From contig NC_132897.1 of NCBI RefSeq assembly GCF_030463535.1, forward strand, positions 5,910,821-5,974,820: DNA of 64,000 bases, written 5' to 3'. Source of the DNA: Salminus brasiliensis (lineage: Eukaryota > Chordata > Actinopteri > Characiformes > Bryconidae). A program made the translations under genes and the position numbers. Within the stretch, counting starts at the first letter, position 1, and every line of letters begins with the position of its first letter. The notes below the pieces were generated by a model, which did no database searches, had not been told where the DNA came from, and worked only from the letters and a program-made list of their open reading frames with translations. Below are positions 36,301 to 45,562 of the stretch, in pieces.

Positions 36301-36758
36301 AAATAAACTGAAAGGGGCTTTACATGACAAGTTGTGCTGAATAAAGTGCCCACCTTAACCATACTAACTTTTTGCTTCTCCTGCTTTATTCCAGTGGATT
36401 TTCCTCCGTCCATTCGAATGGGCTTGCTCATCAAACTGGCTGACATTGAGTGAGTAGATTTTCCTCTTTTCAGTCGTCTTTATTTTAGACTAGAGCTGAA
36501 AGTCTGACATTTACTCAAACACACCTCACCCCAAAAACTCTAATAATAACTTTACAACAAATAACAACCTAAACATAAGACCTGCCAGGAAAAATAAATA
36601 ATAAATAACCGTAGTGCAGTAGGATTCCTGTAACGCCGCCTTCATTTTCTCCCCGTTTTAGGTATCGTCTCGCATCTGGGACCAACGAGAAGATTCAGCT
36701 GAGCTCAATGGTGGCGGCTTTCCAGGCAGTTAGAGATATAGTGGTCAGTGATGGCTAG
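27925..36758 (+). CDS. rfc5: Replication factor C subunit 5
   Basis: This is a small subunit of the RFC clamp loader, an AAA+ ATPase that loads PCNA on primer-template DNA in the nucleus. It also serves in alternative RFC complexes. Coding exons: 27925-27971, 29943-30007, 31051-31187, 31963-32042, 32543-32616, 32943-33102, 33792-33873, 33990-34119, 34693-34770, 36395-36449, 36662-36758. They sum to 1,005 nt = 334 aa (human 340). Residues: RFC box 2-like VEKYRPQTL (17-25), Walker A GPPGTGKT (54-61), Walker B LDEAD (118-122), sensor 1 near CN (149-150), SRC motif (161-163), [10 protein letters not shown] before the collar domain, and C-terminal ...[14 protein letters not shown]. The start is the ATG giving [16 protein letters not shown]. 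The borders are GT/AG; intron 8 looks U12-type. A poly(A) signal lies at 36,957. Confidence 0.97.
28295..28660 (-). mobile_element. Tc1/mariner-like MITE in rfc5 intron 1
   Basis: The block runs from TGTCAAAAGTTTGTGGACGCTCC to GTGTCCCAATACTTTGGTCCATATAATG, with the family interior TAATGCCAGGCGTGGGCTAGAG. An internal deletion has removed much of the left half. Confidence 0.75.
28835..29145 (+). mobile_element. MITE-like element with GGGCTGGGCGATAT ends
   Basis: The left end GGGCTGGGCGATATGG and the right end CACAATATGCCCAGCTT form imperfect terminal inverted repeats. A fragment of a similar element (GGGTGGGCGATACCGCAAT...) lies at 29,407-29,515. It is possibly hAT-type; target duplications were not resolved. 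Confidence 0.55.
29268..29322 (+). repeat. (TA)n microsatellite in rfc5 intron 1
   Basis: About 27 perfect TA dinucleotides occur here. Confidence 0.98.
29517..29712 (+). mobile_element. tRNA-derived SINE, family A
   Basis: The head is GTGGTTGGTGTGGCGCAACA, the B box GGTTCGATTCC, and the tail GCTCTGGATAAGAGCGTC..AAATGTAATG. It lies in rfc5 intron 1, about 230 bp before exon 2. Confidence 0.75.
30130..30620 (+). mobile_element. Tc1/mariner-like MITE interrupted by a SINE
   Basis: The left end GTGGACAAAAGTATTGGGACACCTGC at 30,142 and the right part CTCCACAGCTTGGCAGTGCTTC flank a SINE at 30,242-30,477. The MITE reading resumes with GATCACCTCACCTCATCCC, as in uninterrupted copies. The SINE is therefore younger than this MITE copy. 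Confidence 0.75.
30242..30477 (+). mobile_element. tRNA-derived SINE, family A, nested in a MITE
   Basis: This copy has the tRNA-like head GTGGTTGGTGTGGCGCAACAG, B box GGTTCGATTCCC, core CAATAAGAGTCCTTGGGCAAG, tail CTGCTAAATGCC and a simple (AAATGT)n 3' end. It appears to be the most complete copy in the window. Confidence 0.8.
31405..31510 (+). mobile_element. SINE family B fragment (head)
   Basis: GCCAGTGGTGGCTCAGGGGTTAG...GTGGGTTCGATACCCGGG is the tRNA-like head of family B. The 3' body is missing. It lies in rfc5 intron 3. Confidence 0.65.
31617..31780 (+). mobile_element. SINE family B fragment (head and part of body)
   Basis: GTGATGGCTCAGCGGTTAGAGCACCGGG...TTTCGATACCCGGG and CTGCTCCCCGGGCGCCGCAGCTATGTGCTCACTG follow the family B order. 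It is a second copy in the same rfc5 intron. Confidence 0.65.
33360..33390 (+). repeat. (AT)n microsatellite in rfc5 intron 6
   Basis: A run of about 13 AT units is followed by TTTA repeats. Confidence 0.9.
33575..33640 (-). mobile_element. Tc1-like element leader fragment
   Basis: CTGACTGTTCACTTACTGCCTATTATATCCACCCCTT resembles the same fish Tc1-like leader seen near 9.6 kb. It is very short, so this is tentative. Confidence 0.4.
34120..34692 (+). other. rfc5: rfc5 intron 8, probable U12-type (minor spliceosome) intron
   Basis: The donor is C|GTATCCTTTCC, a perfect match to the U12 5' splice-site consensus. CTTTCCTTAC at 34,671-34,680 resembles the U12 branch site, and AG at 34,691-34,692 lies 13 nt after its A. 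A nearer AG (34,681-34,682) would put the downstream exon out of frame and reach a stop; the second AG gives [15 protein letters not shown], which aligns without gaps to the vertebrate [15 protein letters not shown]. Confidence 0.8.
35330..35535 (+). repeat. Dispersed fish repeat in rfc5 intron 9
   Basis: TTATATAGTGCTTTTCACAACAAATATCACAAAGCAGCTTTA and GGAAAAACTCCCTCTGATC..GGGGAAGAAACCTTAA belong to a repeat I recognise as common in teleost genomes. No coding capacity was seen. Confidence 0.55.
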
Positions 36759-36956
36759 TGCAGGTAGAGGCACATCAAACCTACTCTGCCTTATTTCAAC
36801 CCATGACACCATAGGCATTTGGTGAGTTGGTCTTCTGATGACTGTAGGACTGATTGAATTCCAAAAGAAAGAAAAACATTGTTTTAAAGTAATTGTTCAA
36901 TTACTTTAAGTTCTCATCACAGTTTTATAGCAGCAGTATATATTATGTAAAATTGA

Positions 36957-36962
36957 AATAAA
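36957..36962 (+). terminator. rfc5: rfc5 poly(A) signal AATAAA
   Basis: A canonical AATAAA lies about 200 bp after the rfc5 stop codon and before the end of the convergent wsb2 coding region. Confidence 0.65.
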
Positions 36963-37110
36963 TATTTTTCTTGCACTTTTGTGTCCTTTTCACATGTGTA
37001 CATGTGTTTTCCTTCATTTTTCTATCTTTCAAGTTTTGAAATGGAATCACAGCTTCTTTACTAGATGCTACAGTAACTGTGTGATAGCCGTGGATAGAAG
37101 CCAGTGGTTG

Positions 37111-40100
37111 TCAGCTGTAGTGTTCACTGCAGCGCAAGATTTTTTTCTTCGAGATGTTTCTGTAGGTGAGGAATTCCAGAATCTTTTTAGGGAGGGGCAA
37201 GGCAGTCACTTGGAAAGTGGACACAGAGTACCTCAGGGCCGTCCGACACAAGTGCCGCAGGCTTGGAACCAGACGAGGAACTCTCCAGAACTTCACATGT
37301 CCATCCCGACACCTAGAATGGAAAAACGGGCTTAACTGAACTGTGGAGATCATGCAAAGGATTTCTCAGTTTAGCCAGATAACTTGGGCCTATAGTGTCT
37401 TAAGAACAGAGCTGAGAGGTAGTACAGTTGGACAGTGTTCAGCTAGGTGAGTGAATGACACATGCTTATATGCACAAGTGGCAAATCCTGCTCTGTCCAG
37501 TCCACTGGGCTGAAATGCTGAGCAGGACTCACATTTGATGTGTAAGTACATGCATCTACTATCAGACAGAGACTGTACAAGTTAGATATTCAGTACTCTG
37601 GTCTCTGTTTAGGTCTTCTAAAAACCTTCTTTTGAAGGCCTCTGAGAACTCTGAGAGCTTTGCATCTGGCCATTGTGATCTCCCTCTGGAATAAAGTCAC
37701 TTGAGTCTTGCTAGGGTGGCAGAGCACTCCTATAATCCCGATCGTTTGGCGTGAGATGGTCAGGATAGCAGTCTTAACTCAGTCTTCATGTTCTTAGTCT
37801 TGGCTCATGCTAATGTGAACACTGAATAACCAATAGGTGAGCTCTCTCTAGCACCAAACAGGAAGCACCTTGCTGTCCAATTGTTTCCTCCCAAGAAAAT
37901 TCTATACATTTCTATAAAATTCCATTTCTGCATAGATCAAATGAAGATCAATATTTTTAATTTAACATATTTACTATTACATTTACTTAAATGTTCAAGC
38001 AAAAGACAAGATTCTCAATGAAAATCATAACATTGGAATTTACCCCGTAGCAATAGCGCTGCCTTGTGGATGGAAGGCACAACACAGGCTGCTGACTCTG
38101 TTGTGGTCTGCCTCCAGGACTAGTTTATCTTGTTCCACGTCCCAGATCTGCAACGCCCTGTTACACAATGGCAGAAAATCTTGATCAGTGAAAAAGAAAA
38201 GAGGCAATGCCTGACTGATGTGCTGAGGAGGTGCTGCTTATGTAATCACACAGGCATGTTTGAACTGCAGTGCAGTGTTGACTTGGTAGGGCTGGTCACT
38301 TCTTTTAAATACACTGTTTCTGTGTTGTCACAACCTAATGCATTTACATATATCTGCCAACTTTCTTCAAACTGAAGTTAGAGCGTTTTAGGCCATCAGA
38401 ACAGATGATCATTTATGAATTATGAATTTTATAAAATAAGAAGACCTTAATGAATTGAAGTATAAAAATAACCTGAAACTGTTATTGGGACGTCTGCTCA
38501 TTCGTTGCTTCTTACAAAATCAAGTGTATTTAAAAAGCTGATCCTGCTTTTGTTGGAGTATCTGTTTCTACTGTCCAGGAAAGACTTAGGATGTTGGCTG
38601 ATCACCACCCCACCTCATCCCCAACCACAGTTCTTCGCTGCTCCACAGCTCAATGCTGGTTTTTTTTTATAACCCTCTAGCCCATGCCTGGCATTAGGTA
38701 TGGTGCCAATAGGTTAATGTTTATCTGCTCCAGAGAGTCCCAGTATATTGGCAGTGCTTCTCTACAGGGACTAGACAAGCTGTGTGTATGTGCGCATTTG
38801 CACATATGTGTCAGTAATGGGTGCAACTTAAAATAGTTGGATATGTGTATTAGAAGGTGTGTCCACAAACATTTGGACATATGGCATTGTACGTTATTAA
38901 AAAGGAAAATGTAGGAAAGCTGTAACTGCAGTGCTTTCAATGCTTACTATAGCTATTTGTCATTTCATTAATTTGACATAATTAGACATTCAACAGTATG
39001 TTCCATCATTTTTTGAAAGTTATTAATGTATTAATGAATAGAAATTTGAAATGATCCAAAAAATTATAATAATAATTTAATGGCCCTAATTAATTTGTGA
39101 CCATATGTAGTCACAGTAATTTGTTGTATTATGTAATTATAAATGTAATTATAATAGAAGTATATAGTAGAAATGCTGTAAATCTGCAAAACTACACCTG
39201 TAGTGTATTCATGCTCTAACGGCTCACCTGTAGTCTTTGAAAGCCAGCTGCAGGGTTACAGGAGAGAAGCTCAGAGCAGTTAGGAGATTGTCGTTTCTGT
39301 ATACACATGCATCACAGTCCCTGGAAGAAACACAACAAAATACACAAATACATCAGACATGCTCTGCCTTATAAACCATACTATACTTTCTGCAACCAGG
39401 TCTAGTGAACTGGCCATAATGATAAAATCAATTGACAAGAAGAACAGCAGCTGACTTCCCACCCACTGTCCTCTGTTCTTTACACACGCTTATTTTTCCT
39501 CACAGAGATAGTTCTGAAGTCCTGAGAGGAATCCTGTGTTACAGCAGGACACACTCTAAACTGAAGTGCCATCCATGACTGGATATCACCGTTTTTGATC
39601 TTTGCAAGAAGGATCATGTGTGATGTGCATTATGTGCACACGAAAATCAATTTCTCTGCTCAGTTTTTTTTTTACAGCATTAATAACTGGTTTACGATTC
39701 GATAATCCCATTAGTTTCAGAGAAACTACTTCTGAGGCATTTTATCTGGGTTACTCACTCCACTCTGGTCAGCTGATCAGCAGTGTAGGGGTCCCACAGG
39801 TCCAGCCACCAGCCTGTTGCAGAATGGAAAGAGCCAATCGCAAGCAGCGCTCCATCCAAAGAGAAATCACATGAGATCATGGTCCGCTCGTGGTCATATT
39901 TCAGGTTTCGAATGAAGGTGTAGGATCGCATGCTCCAAAGATAAGCTTTCTGTAGTGAAAGAGGATTATTATTATTATTGTAATGATAAAATGATGAAAA
40001 TGACAAGTCTTTAAAGACAAATCTATATTCAGGCATTTGGATTAAATTCACCCTGTTTAAGCAGAATAAAAATGATGAATGAATAAACTAGTGGTGTGTC

Positions 40101-43100
40101 TAGTTTGCACAGACACATCACTACAATCGTGGAGTGATTTTAATCCAGTATGAATCTGCCATCTGTATAATTGTCCACAGTCTTACTGTAATGCAGGGAG
40201 TGTAGTGTTCAGTCTGACCAATTTCATTCCAGTATGAATCTGCAGTGTGTGTAGTTTTTTACAGACCGTAATAATTAGAGTAACTGTGGTCCAGTATGAA
40301 TCTGCAGTGTGTGTAGTTTTCAGTCCTGACAGTAATACTTATTCCAGTATGAATCTGCAGGGAGTGTAGTTTTCAGTCCTGACAGTAATACTTATTCCAG
40401 TATGAATCTGCAGGGAGTGTAGTTTTCACAGACCGTAATAATTAGAGTAACTGTCGTCCAGTATGAATCTGCAGTGTGTGTAGTTATTATAGTCTGACAG
40501 TAACCATTGTAGAGTTTATTCCAGTATGAATCTGCCATTTGTACAGTTTTCACGGTCTGAAAACAGTAATAAATGAAATAATTGTGGTCCAGTATGATTC
40601 TGCACAGTGTAGTTTTCACAGACTGTAATAATTAGAGTAACTGTGTTCCAGTATGAATCTGCAGTGTGTGTCATCACAGCCTGACAGTAATCACTGGAGT
40701 TATTTTATTCCAGTATGAATCTGCTATTTGTACATTTTCACAGTCTGAACACAGCAATAAATGAAATAATTGTGGTCCAGTATGTATCTGCTTTTTGTGT
40801 GTAACAGTCTGGCAGCACTTATTGTGAAACTGGAGTCTGCTAGCAGTAACGGTCATGTGATCGAGTGAACAGCAGACTGAAGCTGGAGCTCCTCCTCTGA
40901 GAAAACGAAGCCAGGCTGAATCAATGATTCAACAGCTGACTTCAAAACAGTAGCACCAGCTCTGCCGCAGACAGATAGCCATGCGTGACCTCCACACACC
41001 GTAGTCCGTTACTGATCAGTAAAGATACTCACAGAGTCGAGATTACAGACTGAGGCGATCATGCTGCTATCTGGAGAAATGGCGCATTTGAACACCCAGT
41101 TTTTCGGCCCAGTCAGGACACGGGACGGTGTACCTGCAGATGGTAAACAATGAAAGTGAGTTAGGTTGACTTGACAAAGATGGACCAGAACCAGAGTCAT
41201 CAAAACCATTTACAATTGTGCTTAACATAAAGCACATATCATAAGCAACAGCTGACCAATCCATGGCACACCTCAAAACGGTGTTTTCATAGCAACCGTT
41301 GCTAGGTTGGACCACTTCACAGAATATCAACAAAATCCCATTCAATCTACTGGTGGTTCAAATTGTAGTCATTTTCACAGGAAAAAGAACAACATTGGAA
41401 ACATTGAATCTGAGCCTTGTGTCCTGATCCAACACTCTAGCCACATGCTAATGTTAGCCAAAAGCTAACATGCTAATCACAGAAGTCATACAATCGCAGT
41501 CATAAACTGTAACTTTTGTGATCCGCTACACCACTAACTGTTAGCCTAGCGCAGATCTCAGTCTGCTCCCCCGGCTTTTGCGTAGTCACTTCTTTAGTAA
41601 GTGGGGTTTATGCAAATCTAAGACTGTGATGTAACAGTTTTGGGGTTTTTGAATCAGCTCGTTTTCCAACCTTGTTTTTTGGCTCTTTTTGGTTCACGGT
41701 TTGTCGGTTCCATGTACCGAACTCTTATTATTCTACTCTACCGAGATAAGTACAGTTTGACATTCCAGGGTACGTTTCTTTAAAGGACTGGCTATTTCAA
41801 AGCATTTGAGAATGATGTATACGTGCTGTGACCTTTCTTGGACAAGTCCCAGACTCGTAGTGTTTTGTCCCTGGAGGCCGACACGAGAGTGAGACTTCCA
41901 TTTGGAGCGAAGGCTAAATCTCTCACCACAGACTGGTGTCCTGTTAGGCTGAACAGTAGCTGGCCTGAAAGCAAAAACCGTGTTAGGAATATTGGTTATA
42001 AGCTGAGTAACACAGAGGTCATGTGGGGAGACTGTCCTTGCCTGCCAGTTAAAACAACAAGATTACATAACTGCTTCAAACAGTCTGAAGTGCAAACAAG
42101 TGCAAAGTCCTGTCACAAGACTGCGACCCCTCTTAGTCTTACCTGTGGAGACGAGCCACACCTTGATCGCTCCGTTATTGAGGCCTGTCGCTAGAAGCAA
42201 TCCCTCTGCAGCCCCACAACACTCGGCAGCTCTGGTACGACTGGCCGGCTGAGGGCCGAACGCCATGCCCCATATGGTGTGTTCACACTGCAGCGTTCTC
42301 TCCTCACTGCCAGCAGGATCCTCAGCATGACTGAACAGAGCACAGAAGGTGGTGGGTCATGTTTCAAGGGCTTCGCGATACAGATCATATACACAACATG
42401 GACAAAAGTATCAGGACGCCAGGTAAAGGTGCATGTATTTGTCACTGTACTATGTACAGCAAAATGTGTCCTCCGCATTTAACCCATCTGTGGTAGTGAA
42501 GACACACACACACACACACACACACTAGTGAACTAGGGACAGTGAGTACACACACACCCAGAGTGGTGGGCAGCCAACTCCAGCTCCCGGGGAGCCGAGA
42601 GGGTAAAGAGGCAGCTTGCCGAGCCCGGGAATCAAACCCACAACCCTATTACCAATAGCCCAGCGCTCTAACCGCTGAGCCACCACTGCCCCATTCGCTC
42701 AGTCACCCCATTCAGGTCATTCACTGTTTCAGGGAAAAAGGCTCTATACTAGATTCTGGAGGAGCAAAATCTGCTGTGAGGATTTGATTGCCTTCAGCAA
42801 TCTGAGAACACAGTCTTCCACTGCTCCACAGCTGGGGGGCTTTATTCCACTCTAGCCCACACCTGGCATTAGGCAGCATGGTGCCAATAGGGTCATGTTT
42901 ATCTGCTCCATTTAATTATTTTTTTTAATTAATTAAAAAGTTTAATTCAAACTGGACATTACAGTAAATTAAACTGGACATTAAATTGAATTAAACTGGA
43001 CATTACAGTAAATTAAACTGGACATTAAATTGAATTAAATTGGACATTACAGTAAATTAAACTGGACATTAAATTTAATTAAATTGGACATTACAGTAAA

Positions 43101-44110
43101 TTAAACTGGACATTAAAATTAATTAAACTGGACATTAAAATTAATTAAACTGGACATTACAGTAAATTAAACTGGACATTAAAATGAATTAAACTGGACA
43201 TTACAGTAAATTAAACTGGACATTAAATTGAATTAAAGTGGACATTACAGTAAATTAAACTGGACATTAAAATTAATTAAACTGGACATTACAGTAAATT
43301 AAACTGGACATTAAAATTAATTAAACTGGACATTACAGTAAATTAAACTGGACATTAAATTGAATTAAAGTGGACATTACAGTAAATTAAACTGGACATT
43401 AAAATTAATTAAACTGGACATTACAGTAAATTAAACTGGACATTAAAATTAATTAAACTGGACATTAAAATTAATTAAACTGGACATTACAGTAAATTAA
43501 ACTGGACATTAAAATTAATTAAACTGGACATTAAAATTAATTAAACTGGACATTACAGTTAATTAAACTGGACATTAAATTGAATTAAACTGGACATTAC
43601 AGTAAATTAAACTGAATTAAAGTGGACATTACAGTAAATTAAACTGGACTGAACTGAATCACACCGGACACTACCGGACTGGGCTGTGCACAGTTGGAAA
43701 GCTGGTAAGGGGGGCTTACTGGTCGCAGGGCAGGGGCCAGGGCAGCACTCTGACGACGCCGTGGCCCAGAGACCAGGCGAAGCGCGAGCCGTCCGGGGAG
43801 AAGCACGCGCTCCATGTCTCACAGCCCGGGGAGCCGTAGAGGCGCGCGGGCCGAGAGGGCTTCAGCTCCACGAGCAGCTCGTCGGGGTCTGAGGGGCAAG
43901 AGAAACACAAGCCCACCAGCCTTTAGCCAGACAGCACAGAGACAGACCCCCCCCCCCCCGTCACTGCATCCCTCACTGAGCAGAGGCTCGCGCGCCTCAG
44001 CACCACGGTAATTTAATCACATTTATATGATAAAACATCATTAATTCCGGTTGGCTCGTGCCTCGCCGACTCTTACCTTCTGCTGGTGGGGTTTCAGAGG
44101 CGGTACACAT
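37111..44110 (-). CDS. wsb2: WD repeat and SOCS box-containing protein 2
   Basis: WSB2 is a substrate-receptor subunit of an elongin B/C-cullin ubiquitin ligase: a WD40 propeller plus a C-terminal SOCS box. Exons: 44110-44077, 43888-43720, 42330-42143, 41964-41833, 41133-41033, 39949-39759, 39320-39228, 38157-38044, 37312-37111. They sum to 1,224 nt = 407 aa (human 404), all in phase. Visible blocks: [92 protein letters not shown] box: [11 protein letters not shown] (358-368) and LPLPKK (379-384), then LTYR. The start at 44,110 ([17 protein letters not shown]) is chosen because the nearby ATG at 44,127 gives the wrong phase for exon 2. Blades 5-6 (exons 6-7) diverge from mammals, and the protein runs 15 residues beyond LTYR. 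WSB1 is less likely, given synteny. Confidence 0.93.
37612..37692 (-). mobile_element. Tc1-like transposase scrap in wsb2 intron 8
   Basis: CCTTCTTTTGAAGGCCTCTGAGAACTCT...ATCTGGCCATTGTGATC is a short antisense match to the transposase start seen at 26.6 kb. Confidence 0.5.
38470..38895 (+). mobile_element. Tc1/mariner-like MITE in wsb2 intron 7
   Basis: The family interior (CTGCTTTTGTTGGAGTATCTG, CCCATGCCTGGCATTAGG, CTACAGGGACTAGACAAGCTG) and right end GTGTCCACAAACATTTGGACATATG are present. The left end is degraded and the orientation is opposite to wsb2. Confidence 0.8.
40145..40815 (+). repeat. Tandem repeat around TCCAGTATGAATCTGCAG in wsb2 intron 5
   Basis: Units of roughly 60-120 bp, each holding CCAGTATGAATCTGC, a TGTGTGTAGTTTTCACAG arm and GTAATAATTAGAGTAACTGT, occur about ten times. 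One short stretch (40,327-40,433) contains an exact local duplication. The repeat is non-coding. Confidence 0.85.
42395..42910 (+). mobile_element. Tc1/mariner-like MITE interrupted by a SINE (wsb2 intron 2)
   Basis: ACATGGACAAAAGTATCAGGACGCC at 42,398 is the MITE left end. After the SINE (42,421-42,692) the MITE resumes with TTCAGGTCATTCACTGTTTC and TAGATTCTGGAGGAGCA, up to CATGTTTATCTGCTCCA. Confidence 0.7.
42421..42692 (-). mobile_element. tRNA-derived SINE, family B, nested in a MITE
   Basis: The minus strand begins GGGGCAGTGGTGGCTCAGCGGTTAGAGCGCTGGG (A box) and has GTGGGTTTGATTCCCGGG (B box). The body includes GGGTTAAATGCGGAGGACACATTTTGCTGTAC, and the end is GTGACAAATACATGCACC. It has an internal (TG)n and is the fullest family B copy here. 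Confidence 0.8.
42950..43650 (+). repeat. 22-bp minisatellite in wsb2 intron 2
   Basis: About 700 bp of alternating 22-bp units occur here (TTAAACTGGACATTACAGTAAA and TTAAACTGGACATTAAAATTAA variants). They often pair as 44-bp dimers. The array ends about 70 bp from the exon 2 donor of wsb2. Confidence 0.95.
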
Positions 44111-44270
44111 CGCTGTATTGTGCTCATGAGGAAAGTGAGGGGTGTGCGTGTGTGCGCGCGTGCGTGCGCGTGCTCTTTATGTCTCTGCTGTCTCGGCGCA
44201 ACCGAAACACCTAAGCACACCCATAGAGAGGGTGGGGTGTGTCCACGCATGCGCAGTTCACCCACACGTC
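44111..44270 (-). promoter_or_regulatory. wsb2: wsb2 promoter region with NRF-1-like site
   Basis: The sequence upstream of the wsb2 start is CpG-rich and carries CACGCATGCGCA at 44,244-44,255, one mismatch from the NRF-1 consensus. No TATA box was seen. The transcription start is inferred only. Confidence 0.4.
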
Positions 44271-44289
44271 ACAACCTGCTGCTTAAAGG

Positions 44290-44291
44290 TA

Positions 44292-44331
<40 letters not shown>

Positions 44332-44332
44332 T
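44290..44332 (+). repeat. (ATT)n microsatellite between wsb2 and vsig10
   Basis: There are about 14 perfect trinucleotide units (TTA phase). Confidence 0.98.
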
Positions 44333-44599
44333 GATATTACACTGCCTATTATTTCCACAAAAAACTTTCTCAGGTGTGCAGAATTGCACTTTTGTTGATG
44401 CCACGTTCTGCATTTCCCAAAAAGGCCACTGTGTCATATAAAATGCATAAAAGGTATTTTAATAATTCTGAATAATAAATCTAAATAATAATATCTCATA
44501 AATAAACACTCACTAAAACCTCCCTATAGCGTAAATGCCTGGAGCTGAGCGGATAAGCAGTCATAGGCAAAACCTAGGGCACCCTATGCACTATCCAAA

Positions 44600-45095
44600 C
44601 CTGTCCACATATTTGTGGACACCCTTTCTAATGAATGCATTCAGCTACTTTAAGTTGCACCCATTGCTGACAGATGTGCCAATGCACAGATAGAGAAGCA
44701 CTGCCAATAGAATAGGACTCTCTGCAGGAGCAGATAAACATGAGCCTATTGGCACCATGCCCAACGCCAGGCGTGGGCTCGAAGCGTATATAGAGGGGTA
44801 ATCGTGTTCTCTGGAATGATGATGGTGCTCCAGCCAATACTTTTTGGGATGATTTGGGGATGGAGGAGTTCAGGTGGTGGTCATCCGACACCCCAACCTC
44901 ACTAACGCTCTTTAAGCAATCAAATGCTCACAGCAATGCTACTCCAAAATATAGTAGCCTGCTAGTAGTACTCCAAAAGCCTTCCTGCCTGGACAGTAGA
45001 GGCAGTTACTCCAACAAAAGCAGGATACACTTTTTTTATACCCTTGATTTTGCAATGAGCAGTTGTCCAAATATTTTTGTCCATATAGTGGACAA
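44600..45095 (-). mobile_element. Tc1/mariner-like MITE between wsb2 and vsig10
   Basis: The element starts with GTCCACATATTTGTGGACACCC and ends with GTCCAAATATTTTTGTCCATATAGTG. The interior matches the family in reverse, including GCCAGGCGTGGGCT. Confidence 0.8.
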
Positions 45096-45254
45096 GATTT
45101 GCAGTGTTGAACAAATGAAACCTATTTGGGTGACTATTAAATATTAAATAAATATAGTATGTGAATGCTGTATAAATATATGATTTATTTTTATTAGGTG
45201 ACACAATTTTACTAACTCTCACACACACACACACACATATACATACACACACCA

Positions 45255-45264
45255 TTTATTTATT
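45255..45264 (-). terminator. vsig10: Candidate vsig10 poly(A) signals
   Basis: Overlapping AATAAATAAA on the minus strand lies about 230 bp after the vsig10 stop codon. It is the nearest canonical signal. Confidence 0.5.
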
Positions 45265-45494
45265 TACCAGCATTGACATTACTATCAGCCCTATTCCCAA
45301 CTCAGTTGTGGCCAAACTCAATAAAAACAAGCAATTTCTAAATTCAGTTCACAGTATTTTAATACACACAAGACATATTTCACTGAAAGGTCGGTTGTGT
45401 TCGCAGCGTGTACAAACAGTCCACTGTCACGTCTGTCTACAAAAAGTTCTGTGCAATCGTAAAAGTTCTGTGCATTCGCCGCTGCACCCCTGCG

Positions 45495-45562
45495 TTATTC
45501 ATCTGGCTTCATTTGGTCTTGATCTGCCTGCTCTGTGTCATTCCCGTTGTCCTCATGATCAC
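45495..45562 (-). CDS. vsig10: vsig10 last coding exon
   Basis: This exon encodes DHEDNGNDTEQADQDQMKPD E and a TAA stop. The acceptor is tttgcag|GTG; phase 1 from the previous exon fits. A likely 3'UTR follows to about 45.25 kb, where TTTATT on the plus strand (minus AATAAA) occurs at 45,255-45,264. Confidence 0.8.
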
